From Ilyonectria destructans (taxonomy: Eukaryota; Ascomycota; Sordariomycetes; Hypocreales; Nectriaceae), in contig JAHEWK010000030.1 in the NCBI GenBank assembly GCA_020740775.1, positions 62,001 through 126,000 of the forward strand: a stretch of 64,000 nucleotides of DNA. The letters are read 5' to 3'. The translations under genes and the position numbers were made by a program. The notes under the pieces were generated by a model. It worked only from the letters and a program-made list of their open reading frames with translations. It was not told where the DNA came from and made no database searches. Below, one piece after another: positions 53,300 through 64,000 of this stretch (positions within the stretch are counted from its first letter, which is position 1; each line of letters opens with the position of its first letter).

Positions 53300-55236
53300 C
53301 TTGGGCGGCGATTAACAAGTATTGAGACTGCTTAGAGGAGAGTCGTCCACGACGAGAAACCAGCAGGACTCTTCTCCCGATGCGAAAAACACGAGGGTAG
53401 TATCTCGAAAGCGAAGTGGGAGGAGGAAGCTAGGATATAGATAGGTCAGGAGAACTAGATGGAGGGAGGTGTCGGGAAGTGGTAGATTGACAAGTCGTTG
53501 GTTGGTTGGGGCGGCGCCAAAAGGCGTTACATCAGACCCGAACCCAGGCGAGTGTGTGGATGACCAGGGGCGGGTTCCCCTGGGGTTGGGGTTAGCAGCG
53601 CAACCGGAACAGGGAGGAGAAGGAAGAAGAAAGACAGGGAGTGGAAGGGGAAGTTGAGAGCAAGGGATACGAGATGGATTGGCCACATATTGAGTGTGTA
53701 TTGTTGAAATGAGCGTGTTGTATTGATTGAAGAAGAAGAAAACTAGCGCTAACCAGCGGAAGCTATTATAGGAAGACATCCACCAATGGATCGGAATAGC
53801 CATTGATCCGTTAAAACACGGATCTCAACATGTATCCCTCTGATATTCGGGGGTTTCCCTCCCCCCTCCCCCCCCCCAAACCCACTCTTCACAAACCTAC
53901 CTTTGGGGATGGGACAGACGGAACACATTTCTCCCAACAGTCAACAAGGAGGTTCCTCCAAACTTTGTTGGACGCTGGGCTGGTCCGCCGGGTTTGGGCG
54001 GGAAATGCTCCCGCTGCTGCGACGAAAGGATTGGAACTAAAGCATACAGCTTAGCAACTGAATTGTACGTATTATACACAGGTGGAGTTCGCATGTTCGA
54101 GTGTTGGCGATAAACCTGCCAGTCCCGAATCTCGGCGGCGAGTGCGGCGTTACCGTGCAAGAAGCTGCAACAAAGTGGGTTTCCTGACTAGCAACTTTTT
54201 CTTGGACCTTGAGATCAGTGCCGTTTATGATTATCATCACATGGGGCGAGTATGTGTTTATTCCTGGCCAAATGCCGAGGTCAAGATCGGCCCCACGATT
54301 GCAACATCTCCAAGACAAGGTACCAGTTCTGCGGTTGCTGCTACTGGTGATTGCCGGTGGATGTGTGTAGTCGACTTTTCTGCGCGTCCCGGGCCATTCC
54401 CTGCGGGGCACCCCTCCGACCGGTTGCCGTTTGTGGGTTAAGGGCACATGCCAGCCGATGTACCTCTGCACCTAAGTTGAGTGAATAAATACCTGCGGCT
54501 GCTTGTCCCTTGTCTATTCCCGGGTGCCTTGCAGCGGGGTGATTGGTCGTAGTGTCGGGCTTGGAGCTTTAGCGACTTCTTGAGCTCACGAGCTGGAGCT
54601 GTCTTACACTATCACTATTGGCGAATGCCGTTGTTGACGATGCCCCACTCTCCCTACAACGCTCTGTAACAACCCTCAATGCCTCTTCAGAATTACCATA
54701 ACCAGTAAGAAATTTCCGTCTCAACGTCAATCAAGCATCATGCAATTACAGTCCATACCCCAACAACACCAACCAATCCAACGTGTCCCAAAAGCCCGTC
54801 CCCACCCTAAGATCCGAAATCTCAGCTCTGCGAACAAACTCGCACCTATAAAATTCCCCCCAACCCCAATCTCCAAATCGACCGATGCCTCGGTCCATTT
54901 CTCTTGCTTGTGACATGACGCCACAGCCCAGAGCCTCTGTGTCGAAAGTCTTACGCGTACATATTCGGCTTGGTTGGCCGTCTCGCATCTCCCGTTCTTC
55001 CGACGACGGCGTTTTTGCCATTTCGCGTGCCTCCCCAGTCTTTTCCCCAACAAAACGCGCTTATCGGATGCGCCAAGCCAAGTAGGGGGCCAGGCGCTAG
55101 CTCCTGCGTTCTTTTCTTTTTTTAGGACTCAAGCTAGCCATGTTCGTCTCGCGTAATATCAGAGAACCGTACTCTAGATCCGCTCACGGCATGTGGCATC
55201 CCTACCGCCTACTTGAAATGTTTTGAGGACATCTAC
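53300..55236. other. Desaturase upstream region and intergenic DNA
   Basis: The first 450 bp upstream are purine-rich on the plus strand (pyrimidine leader of the minus-strand gene). A C-rich run lies at about 53861-53878. ORFs at 54037-54471 and 54727-55053 have no motif and overlap others. No gene is supported. Confidence 0.4.
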
Positions 55237-55526
55237 GGAGGAAGCTTTCAAAAGTTTTCGCCCACGCTAAGGACGCCACATCCCTTGATCGTTGTTGAGT
55301 ACCTGACGATACATTGCAAATCAGCAAGCTACGAGCAGTCATCCGCTAAATGCGCTATAACTTTAGTGGTATTAGGGACATGGTACTGACAGCTAGTGGA
55401 CTGAGTGCGCTATAATATAGGGCTTTCTATAGCGCTATCATTCATAAGATGTATTTGATGTTCTTTTTGGAAGAAAAAGCAATGTGTGGCTTCTTCCTGG
55501 GCGAAGAATTTTGAAAGCTTCCTCCG
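55237..55526. mobile_element. 290-bp MITE-like inverted-repeat element
   Basis: Arms 55237-55265 and 55498-55526 are inverted copies (starting CGGAGGAAGCTTTCAAAA) with one or two mismatches. The interior contains several GCGCTATAA words near 55350-55440. No clear target duplication. Confidence 0.7.
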
Positions 55527-56771
55527 CACGGAGAACAAAATTGTTGAAACAGCAGCAATTTACAGCACTCGACGGCCGCTTCAAAGGGTTGATCGAATAG
55601 CCTACTATACAAATACCTGTCCGTTTTGCGTCAAAACCCAACTGGTCCGTGCGCATTGCCTTGTCTCTCAGTTTTCGCTTGTGTTGTGAGTCGTGACAAA
55701 AAGCAACACATTCGTCCAGGAAAGACGACTGATCTACTGCGTCACGCCTAGCCACGTACCCAGAATCATGGACTTACGCACACCTACCTCCGTAGTTGGC
55801 ATCTCGCGGACTTTGTTACTACACCGACTTTGACGAAAGATGCCTGCATCTGTCGTGAATGCGAGAGATATGTTACCGTGCAAATGCTACGAACGCGAAA
55901 GAACATGACAACTAGTTCCTGGGTTCTTGCGCTTAGGATTGCCTCCTAGCAGACACGATATTCGATTTATTCAACAACCCCTCAGATATATACACATCGA
56001 CTACCTGTTCTCGCCCTCGACCTATCAATTCGTCCACCTTCACCCCAGCGGTCCTCATATGCAGTTATCGCGTCACGCCCTCCACCACCGCTGCCACAAT
56101 CGCCATCGTCAACGCCAATGCCGCAGCAGGTTCGTCGCCCCTCAAGCTCAAAACCGCAAGCGCCTACAAGCACACGGCCTACCTCGACTAATACACCACT
56201 GCCACCAACGACTAAACCACGCCTCCGCTCCCCGCACAATTCATCGCCCGCCTCGATACACGACCTAGAACGCCGCTTCCACAATAAACCCAGCCCTTTT
56301 CATAACCGAAAGGCCTATCATGCAGAAACAACCCGCCACCGCCATTGCACGGCTTTTATACGCTATTGCGGACCCCATCGGATCTCAAAACCCAAGCTAC
56401 ATCCTTGGACGCGATCTATTTCTGAACGAACCTAAACCATGCACCGTCATGCCATCAGCCAGTCTCGCTTCCTCTGCCGAAGATAGGACCTTGAACACTT
56501 GGAGAATAGCCTTCAAGCGCACTTGCTACTACTATCCAGGCACGAGATCTCGTAGAGAAGCCATGCATAATATCATTCAAGCACGCAAGCAAGCAAGCAC
56601 ATATTCCCTTTTGTATGGACTGGAATGGAATTTATCTCGCCCGGGGAACAGGCCCCACAGGGCCAGTACGCTAAGCTGTTTACCGTTCAGACGATCTGTA
56701 TGGGCTCTTAGGAGACTATGTCAAACTGTGAGAAGCGGGATTCTGTCATTTATTATGAGTCTTGCTATTTG

Positions 56772-57426
56772 TACGGCACGATATTGCTAATTGTACGGCT
56801 AGTCACGTGAAATTCAGTAATTTCGCTTTTCTTTCCTTACCTTCCCCTCTATATACCAAAAATTCTATAACAGCTAGAGGTGGCCAAGAATCACACAAAA
56901 ATCTCTCCGCCTAGGTTTTCAGACCTAACCACAATCTCATCTCGTAGGGACGATTGAGTGGCCGGCATGAAGTTATCGCCGGACGGCGTTGGTATTGCTG
57001 AGAGCCTCAAGCTAGCCCGGGTTCCCCTTCCGCGTCTGCCTCGTGTTCCCCTTCCCCTTGCATTTGTAGTTGTTCGTGATTGAGTTGATGATGGCGTTGA
57101 AGTCCGTGTCGATGACGGCGTTGAAGCCCGTGATATGCGCAAACCCGCCTCGATCTCGGCTTGTGTACGGGTTCGACGGATACTCGGATTCAGCTGCCGT
57201 GTATTACAACGGCTTTGGCTCTGCCTAATAGCCGTTGAAGCTGATGATGAGCGCGTTGACGATGGCGTTGATGAACGCGTTGATGATGATGATCTCGTGG
57301 TCTCACTGCTATACAGAGACAGGACTGAGTGATGTAAAGGGGAAGGAAATGTGGTCGCAGGAGGAATTTTAGAGTCATGTGACCTTCCACGTGTACTGGC
57401 CGTACAATTAGCAATATCGTGCCGTA
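56772..57426. repeat. Perfect 28-bp inverted repeat bounding ~655 bp
   Basis: TACGGCACGATATTGCTAAT and eight further bases at 56772-56799 are exactly inverted at 57399-57426, and CACGTG lies just inside each arm. It may be a non-autonomous element containing the Ser-rich minus-strand ORF. Confidence 0.8.
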
Positions 57427-57429
57427 AAC

Positions 57430-57505
57430 AGGAGACGCAAACCGCAAGCGGTCTGCCCAAAAAGAGCCTTAAGGAACGAAGTTAAAGACGAAAATCGGCC
57501 AATGC
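57430..57505. repeat. Short dispersed element with hairpin, copy 2
   Basis: Contains GCAAACCG-CAAG-CGGTCTGC, then GAGCCTTAAGGAACGAAGTT and GGCCAAT, in the same order as at 10930. Confidence 0.6.
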
Positions 57506-57818
57506 AACTTGAGAAAATTTTGTTATTTTAAGCTGATATTTTGAGCTGACATGAAAAAATTTGGATGAAGCAGCAAGATCAGCAGCTTGGTCATCGTGAC
57601 GTCATCCCAAGCTCCACTGTGAGGTGTGATTGGCATGTCGAGACTATGAGACGTATCAAGGCTCTTTACAAAACATTAGGAAAACCTTAATAGCAATCCG
57701 GGCAGAGTTATGTTACTGGCACTCACTCTCCCAAAAGCTCACGATTACAACTATTGTGGTCAATTCATTTGATTGCAAGGAAGATACAGCATCTACAGTC
57801 CTCTCTCTCATCGTGAAT

Positions 57819-58364
57819 ATGGCGACGTGCCCGGTTCGGTTCCAATTTTCCTGCGACAATATCTCCGAAGGTCTGAATTTTACTCACGAGATTTCAAAGA
57901 GTCTCGTCAGGCCCCTATCCCATGCCCGGCAAGATGATTCATACGTCTATCGTTTTTAATGTGCAGTGCTGCCTTTTTTGAAAGAACACGAACCGGCTTG
58001 TCGCGCTGCGTCCAATCCGTTTTGCGGAATTTGCGGATCACCCATCGTGACCGTTCTGCAGACGCCAATGTCCTTTCTTCACAAAGAGGGTGATCTCTAT
58101 GTTGGGGTTCTTGTCAGCGGTGTGTGTGGGAAAGGCGAATGCGAAAGCCAGATGCGACAAGCCATCCAGGAGGAGATGCTCGAAGTTGGGGCAGGGGCCG
58201 AGGCTCGGGTGGGAGCTATAGTTTGCGCGGTGTGCGGAAAGATAGAAGGGGTCAGGAAGTGCGGGCGGTGCAAGGCTGTGGCATACTGTGGCAAAGACCA
58301 CCAGAAGGCAGACTGGAAGAAACACAGGGGAGCGTGTATATCTCGGGACGAAGAAAGTGACTGA
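57819..58364 (+). pseudogene. Small MYND zinc-finger protein with one in-frame stop
   Basis: From ATG 57819 the frame reads MATCPVRFQFSCDN and LSHARQDDSYVYRF, a TAA at 57957-57959, then in the same frame CAVLPFLKEHEPACRAA, CGICGSPIVTVLQTPMSFLH and a C-terminal MYND finger (CAVCG, KCGRCKAVAYCGKDHQKADW, KHRGAC). Without the stop it is 181 codons. CAA to TAA is the simplest origin of the stop. There is no splice donor that would remove it. MYND fingers bind proline-rich peptides; the fungal family of this layout has no settled function. An internal start after the stop would still make the finger. Confidence 0.65.
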
Positions 58365-58492
58365 GCAGGGGAGTCACCTTGCAAGAGTCGCCTTGTAAGA
58401 TCGAGAGTCATGGCTTGGTACAGGACAGTAGGGTGAAGGGGAGAAATAAATTCAAATATAGAGGCGCTTGATACTATAGCAGTGACCATTGT

Positions 58493-59643
58493 CTACTCTC
58501 CATGGGTATATTTCTTGGGGGGGTGCCGGCTGCGATGCGGACGTGTTCCACCATCAAGACTGGGGGAAGGGGCTAATGTAATCGAGGATTCATCAGTATC
58601 AGCTAAAGTCAACGGAGATAGGGGATTGGGTGAGGCTTTTGTATTGTCTGCTATGTGCGGCAGATGGAGGCGGCCTTCTGTTGCTTCTTGCGAAGTTGGA
58701 TTCCCGTAGGATGGCTCCGCAACGTCACTAGCGCCCTCGGAGACACGCTGTCTCTTTGAAGGGGTGGATGGAGTGGCTCGGCCCTCCCAGCGAGCGGACC
58801 GCTTTGAAGGCGGAGTAGCGGTCGGAGTCGGTGTGGCCGGGGGGGGTTGGGCAGGCCTCGGCATGTAGGCTAAGTCAAGAACACAGAGGGCCAGTTGATT
58901 GGTGTCAGTGGTGCGACCAGCTACCTTGGCGGTGATGCTCAGAAGAGCTCCAGGTGATGGTGTTCTGACTTTCTGCCACTGCTTTGTATTTTCAAAGAAA
59001 TAAGTTACGGAGAATGGGACTGGAGATGCCTTTGAGGCGTTGTATACGGATGTTTCAATGGTGAAGCGGCAAGGTTCAGAAGGGTCGCTGGTGTTGTCGC
59101 TGGGCGATGGCACGGATCCGATAATGGTCACCATCGGGCACCACTGCCCTGGTAAGTAGCGGCGATACTCTTCGAAGTCGGAGACGTCACCAGGATGCCT
59201 AGGAAGGTCAGCCCGTGTGAGGCCGAGTGTGAGTCGTGACGTACCTCGACAAACTGAGGGCCTGGATGCTGATCTCTAGGGTGCCGTCCGTGGATAAGGC
59301 GGTGGAGAAGCGGCCGTCGGCATAGAAGAAGGCATTCGGCATGTAGAGATCCCGCTCTTCTCGTGTGAGATAGGCATGAATGCGGGTACGAATAGGCTCG
59401 ACGTCGACGCCAGAACTATAGAAGCCATCCTCCTCGAAGATATTGACCTCGGTCTGGATCTGGATATAGTTGGGGGCGTTTTTCCGACTTGGGTCGTCGG
59501 TGACGTTGTCCACAAAGTCTCGCAAGTGGATAGTATTCGAGAATGTTGATTGTCGAGATATGTCTAATAGAGTTGGAAGGAGTGATTGGAAAGGTGCTGG
59601 AAGTTGCAGGTGGTGCAGACGGCTTGTATAGGGGAGTAATTCC
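58493..59643 (-). CDS. Helitron-linked protein of unknown function, probable OB-like fold
   Basis: Two exons are read on the minus strand: from about 59643 to 59247 (DFVDNVTDDPSRKNAPNYIQ, EERDLYMPNAFFYADGRF) and from about 59198 to 58493, joined by a GTACGT-TAG intron. The junction gives LSLSRHPGDVSDFEEYRRYL. Then CRFTIETSVYNASKASPVPF, LLSITAKVAGRTTDTNQLAL and a Pro/Ser/Arg-rich tail follow. Beta-rich spacing suggests a single-strand-binding OB fold, but this is inference. The true start is uncertain: an ATG at 59709 lies in the adjacent frame. It is transcribed away from the Helitron Rep/helicase gene at 60063, and a decayed paralogue lies at 62468. Confidence 0.55.
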
Positions 59644-60062
59644 AAATGTTTGGTGAAGCGGCCTTGGTCGAGGAGTCAGGGTTTGCAACGGATGTCGTGT
59701 CGGAGGCATGAACCTTAGTATGCTTGCGAAGTGATTGGTGAGGACGGCAGATGGTCGATGTCGAAGGCGTAAGAAGAGGCTACTATTGTTTTAAAGTAAG
59801 AGGGTGCTGTGTTTGTATGTCGGAGTGGAAAGGTTCCGAGCCCTCTTTGGGTAGGGGATCAGGGGCTATCAAAGTTTAAGGCCAAATGAACGGACTCTCG
59901 GCCTAGGCCAGAGCCAAGGGCGAGAGCCAGGCGTCGGGGAGTGGGCAGTAAGGAGAGGTAAATGCGTGGGTAGCAGAACTATGTCTCCGGGGCTAAGCAT
60001 TGCGTGTTCTTTGCAGCAACGCAGATCTACTCAGATAGGAGAACTTGTAACAGTAAGTCGTT

Positions 60063-62393
60063 ATGGAGAGGGAGAGTCTACCCGACCTGTTCCGTCGCCT
60101 GGATGCGCGCAATCGCGAGAACGTGACGCTTGCTGGTCTGGGAATCCGCACGTCAGCAGACATCTTCGAGGCCGCATAGAGGCAGGACGAGGAAGCTAGG
60201 GTTGAGAGAAACACAGCATGGCGAGGGACGGTCGACGCTTCAGCGCTAGCAGGTCTGGGCATGCGGACGTCGGCCGACATTTTCGAGGCGTCGCACAGGG
60301 AGTACGATCAGGAGAGGCGCGACGTGAGCTCTCGCCGGCGTTATCGTCGTCGTCGGAAGCCGGGGGCCGTGTCGTCGGGCTAAGTCGTCGGCGGTGCCGA
60401 GGATACGTACGGTAGAGAATGGGCCTCCGGTGGGGCCGAGGCATCAGGCCCTCGCAGCAACGACGGCCAGCCGCCATGTAAACGGACCAGAACTGTGGGG
60501 CGTCGGGAGAGGAGCGAGGCCGAGCAGGCGCAAGATCTCGCCAACGTCCTGCGTGCGTTGGAGGAAGAGTTCGCAGAGAAGGAGCGGCTGTCTCACGGGC
60601 AGACATGGTGCACGCCTGTGCCCCAGGAGAGGAAGGCGAAGGCGGTCCAGGGCTTCTACAAAGCGTTCCATGACGCGAGAACGCTGCCGATTCTCACTTG
60701 CATGTTCTGCTATCGCAAGTATGGCATGGCTGAGCTGGAGGATGTCGATTGGGATTGGTGGATGGGAAGCCCCATCGAGAAGCGCGACAACTCACCCTTC
60801 AAGTGCCTCCGGTGCTTCCCGGTGGGGGAGAAAATTCGTGGGTGTGCAGACTGTGTGAGGCATCTGGGTAGAGGCGCATTGTCTCCAGCAGCGCAGCTAC
60901 ATACCCGGCTAGGATGCGAGCACATGTTTCCAGAAGAGTTGAAGGGTCTCACGCCGGTCGAGGAGAAGTTGATTGCCTTGAACTCGTGTTATGGCTTCAT
61001 CACCAAATACAGCATGCCAGATGGACACAGGCAGAGCGCAAGGTACCCGAAACATGTCAAGGGACACATCACGGTATTTCCGAATAACGTGCAGGAGCTC
61101 GCGACAAATATCCTACCTCATCCGCTGCTGAAAGTTTTAGATGAGATACACGTGTCCTGGCAGGGGGCAACGAAACCAGCGCCGAGTGATTTGTCGGCGT
61201 TACTATCGGTGCGGCGCAGCGCTGTTGAGAAGGCGCTGGTATGGCTGAAGAGGCACAATCCCTTGTATGCCGACATCGATATTGACACGGCGGAATTGGA
61301 TAGCTGGGATTCGCCGTCGCACGGCGTGCCTCCTCAAGTCTATGAGCGGTTGGAGCGGAACGAGCCGTCGGCGCGGGAGAAGGCACGAACAGGGCAGCTT
61401 GTGCCACCCACAGAGCGTGGCCTGGAAGACGAGGGAAGCGTGGATATTCGAGAAGTCCTGGCAACGCTCGGCCAGGGGCACGATTTGGAGGTCAGCGGCG
61501 ACGTGGCGGTGGAGCCGGGTGACGCAGATGGCGAGGATGGGGACGGTGACGGCGACGGCGACGGCGACCTCGACGGTGCCGCCGCCCCGGTTCACGAGAT
61601 CAGCTCTTCTGGGATGTTCGCCCTGGATGGGCGACCGGACGTCGCGGACGCGGAGAAGTTACAATACGTCCGTGACGCTTTGGGCCGACATGATTCCTGC
61701 GACGAAACGGGAGGCAGTACTTTGGCGGGATCGGCCGAGGTGCGGCGTGGATATGCGTCCGAACCTTACATTCTCGTATCGAGGGGTGAAGACTTTGCCG
61801 ATTCCTTCGAACCACGGTTCTTCGCAAAGACATTTCCGACGCTGTTCCCGGTCGGTAGCGGGGGGCCAAGGCAGGCGGAGGAGAGCATCGACGACGCGGC
61901 CGTGGAGGTGGACGGAGGCGCCGAAGCGGAGGCCCGGGCGCGGAGTCTCGTGTCGTCGCGGAACTTGACCCTAGAGACGTGGGCCAAAGTGGTGCTCCAG
62001 CGCCACGGCGGCCGGTTCGCGACACATCACATCTTCGCCTTTCTCGTCTTCAACATAGGAGTGAGGTCGAGAAATCGTCGAGTCAGCATGCTGAGCGTGA
62101 CGAGGAAGAACTTTCCAGAGGTGGAGCGCATCGTACGGTCGCTGAGCGCGGAGAGGTTGGAGGCCGCCAAGGTCGAGCTGGAGGCGACCGGGAAGACGGG
62201 TGACGAGGGCGTCAAGCAGCTCCTGAAGAGCCTGTCGTTGTACGGCCTCCGCCAGCCGATGTCGAGGGAGAGTCGTTTGAGCATGCGGCGAAAGATTAAG
62301 TCCGAGATTATTCGGGATGGCATCCCGGCCATCTGGTTCACACTGAACGAGATCTCAGTCGCGCTCCGCGCTCTGGACCATGAGAATAGTTAA
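60063..62393 (+). pseudogene. Helitron replicase/helicase, N-terminal part only
   Basis: One frame runs 777 codons from ATG 60063 with two stops (TAG 60177-60179, TAA 60381-60383). The N-terminal stretch has two copies of LAGLG(I/M)RTSADIFEA, about 45 codons apart. A basic KRTRTVGRRER precedes a cysteine-rich region (LTCMFCYRKYG, CLRCFP, CADCVRH). A DUF6570-like segment (FPNNVQELATNILPHPLLKV) and an acidic Asp-Gly run (61540-61570) follow. Then comes the Helitron-like N domain: RHGGRFATHHIFAFLVFNIG, LLKSLSLYGLRQPMSRESRL and IPAIWFTLNE. At IWFTLNE the family normally continues with the Rep HUH and PIF1 helicase domains. Here the frame departs and stops, so the catalytic parts are lost. Confidence 0.75.
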
Positions 62394-62467
62394 GTGTCAT
62401 TCTTCATATTTATTATCCTATTTGAAGTTAAATTACATGTCTATATTCTTCAGTTCCAATTTTAGTC

Positions 62468-63010
62468 CTAGCGACGGCGTTGCTTTTGATGGCGACGTTC
62501 CGGAATAGCTGGTATATTTGGCGTATCATCGTCAATAACTTCAACATCTTGAGTTCGCACAGATAATGAGGATTGGTTGATTTGCGTTGATTGAGGCGTG
62601 TCAGTCCTTTCCTCCTCGTCGAAATCTATTTCTGTGTGCGTGCCTTCTACCAAGTCTTGGCTTGAAGTTAATAAATGTGGCTTTTTGGATGGACTTAATT
62701 GGGCCCGGCCACCCTAACGGTCCTGCCTCTTTTTAATATTTGATGGTATTACAGGTGTGTTATGGGACGGAGGTTTCGGAAGGTAGGTTAAATTCAAGAC
62801 CCGGACAGCAAGTTGGTTCGTCGAAGTGCGGCCTACTACTTTAGCTGTAACACTAATAAAGGAACCGGTATTTAGAATAATTATATTTTCCTACCGCCTT
62901 CCGCTTATAAAATAGCATATAACAGAAAATTCAATCGCTTCTGCCTTAGTAGCGTCGTAGATGGAGCTGGTGAGTTTAAAGTTACGAAGTGTATATTATT
63001 CTTCTGGTGC
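62468..63010 (-). pseudogene. Second, decayed copy of the Helitron-linked partner gene
   Basis: The minus strand from about 63010 reads NFKLTSSIYDATKAEAIEFS, ICYFISGRR, a stop, then LNTGSFISVTAKVVGRTSTN, QLAVRVLNLTYLPKPPSHN and an acidic tail to 62468. It parallels the gene at 58493-59134 (ITAKVAGRTTDTNQLALCVL, LAYMPRP). At least three stops interrupt it. The orientation is the same as the first copy. Confidence 0.7.
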
Positions 63011-64000
63011 TACATTTCAGTCACCAATAAATCCAAGCATTATAATAATAGGGTACTATTATTGTGTGGTGGGCGGGGACAAGAGACACTAGAAACACAC
63101 AACCCACCCAGAGAATGGCTTGTGTGATGACTGAAGGAGTGATGTGTCTGCTATAGCAGATAGGGGTCGGGACTAAAGGCAGGAAAGATGGATCAAATGA
63201 ATAGAACCAAAGGCCACTGCATTCAGTACCATTTGATCAAACGGTTCACCAAAAGAGACTGAAGAATTGGGCTTAAAAAGACTGTAAATTGGGCTGAAGA
63301 CTGATCATGACTGAGGGTGTAGCCGGACAGCTATCCTAGTGATGATCTTGCAAGAGGGATGCTTCCTGCCTGCTTCTATCTACACATCCAAAGCTCTTTT
63401 ATGGTCCCAATGGGTCAGGCCACTAGTCCCTGTGCGGTGCAGCCTTTCCTGTTGAAGGAGGCTGCAGCAGTCCTAGCCCTAGCTGCGGCAAGGATCTGAT
63501 CAAATGACCAACATCCCCAAAGACCGTAAATCCCCTACTCATTATTCTGGGAGATGTTCTCGGTAGTTTTTAAAATCCAAAATATTACCCGGGTATCTTT
63601 AGTAGGTTAATGATATATAATGCAATAGTTAGTAACGTACATGATAAGCGAGTGTCGCAGACAAGTAATTCGGCTCGGGGCGAAGTTAATTATATAGATG
63701 AAATTAGTTCTGTTGAGTTTTTACGCACAGAGATACTAAATATAGAATGAGCTGTACGACCACAATTGTAGAGTGTAACGCTAAGGGCCGTTAAGCCTGT
63801 TGTCAAGGGTCGGATATCGGATAGAGTGGAGGGGTGCTGCCCCTAGCCGTAGGATCACTCCAGCGTCGCCGCAGGCTCGCCAGTCGCGCGAAGCTACAGA
63901 TCGTAGGGTCCAAATGATGAATCGATTAATCTCTGCCCTCTCTAGAAATGTGTGCGCTCAGCCTGATATACCGAAATAGACCAATCCGGCCTAGGCCGGA
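63011..64000. other. Right flank, no gene recognised
   Basis: No ORF with a recognisable motif. At 63632-63680 there is the terminal-repeat-like sequence also found at 26652-26700, suggesting the end of another Fot1-type element that continues or has decayed here. Confidence 0.45.
63632..63680. repeat. Terminal-repeat-like sequence, copy 2
   Basis: GTAACGTACATGATAAGCGAGT, then AGACAAG, matches 26652-26700 with few differences. No transposase is readable next to it in this window. Confidence 0.45.

Larger units (their letters stand above)
55527..57818. other. Low-complexity ORFs and inverted repeat, function unknown
   Basis: Plus ORFs 55927-56268, 56118-56435 and 56320-56790 overlap in different frames and are rich in Pro, His, Ser and Arg. 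A minus ORF (56891-57460, 189 codons) is mostly Ser/Thr/Arg repeats (SSTRSSTPSSTRSS). None shows a domain. The stretch also holds the inverted repeat 56772/57399 and copy 2 of the short dispersed element (57430-57505). Confidence 0.4.
58493..63010. mobile_element. Truncated Helitron region
   Basis: A Rep/helicase gene lacking everything after its N-terminal domains, flanked on each side by a copy of the same partner gene on the minus strand. No 5' TC or 3' CTRR terminus or terminal hairpin could be assigned by eye, so borders are approximate. Confidence 0.6.

Overview
The window is nuclear DNA of a filamentous ascomycete (Pezizomycotina; Sordariomycete-like is an inference). Genes carry short 45-70 nt introns with GTRAGT donors and CTNAC-type branch sites. 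The families present are typical of such fungi: GH76 mannosidase, pectin lyase, Zn2Cys6 regulator, rhodopsin-domain membrane proteins and an NsdD-type GATA factor. Fot1/pogo, hAT, copia and Helitron elements make up much of the sequence. There is no prokaryotic gene organisation, rRNA, tRNA or CRISPR array that I can see.

Layout. 1-8.9 kb holds two secreted or wall-acting enzymes (GH76, pectin lyase), a relic of a rhodopsin-domain gene, a 44-bp perfect palindrome and a minisatellite. 8.9-16 kb is a graveyard: a frameshifted NsdD/SUB-1-like GATA gene, a pogo-type transposon with TA duplications that has a solo LTR and repeat arrays inside it, a copia fragment and a flavoprotein scrap. 17.7-26.5 kb has a two-exon choline sulfatase, an amino-acid transporter with an in-frame stop and an intact six-exon rhodopsin-domain protein. 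26.6-28.6 kb is transposon debris. 28.6-37.1 kb is a metabolic neighbourhood: a Zn2Cys6 regulator with a one-base frameshift, two short-chain dehydrogenases and a seven-exon alpha/beta hydrolase. 37.4-45.1 kb is a transposon block: a RIP-like degraded hAT element with an 8-bp duplication, an uninterrupted pogo/Fot1 transposase gene and a younger hAT element with one frameshift. 45.1-53.3 kb carries broken copies of mitochondrial ATP synthase alpha and of V-ATPase subunit a (the latter split by an 8-bp-TSD MITE), then a delta-9 desaturase that has lost its C-terminal tail to a stop. 57.8-63 kb has a MYND zinc-finger gene with one stop and a truncated Helitron whose divergently transcribed partner gene occurs twice.

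The main pattern is that many non-transposon genes are readable end to end but interrupted by one or a few stops. Most of these stops are explained by C:G to T:A changes (TGG to TAG, CAG to TAG, CAA to TAA), alongside transposons with the same kind of damage. This suggests RIP-like or general decay of duplicated material. The intact, probably working genes are the GH76 enzyme, pectin lyase, choline sulfatase, rhodopsin-domain protein, two dehydrogenases, alpha/beta hydrolase, pogo transposase and probably the desaturase. All family assignments come from reading the translated sequence against remembered family motifs; no database search was run.
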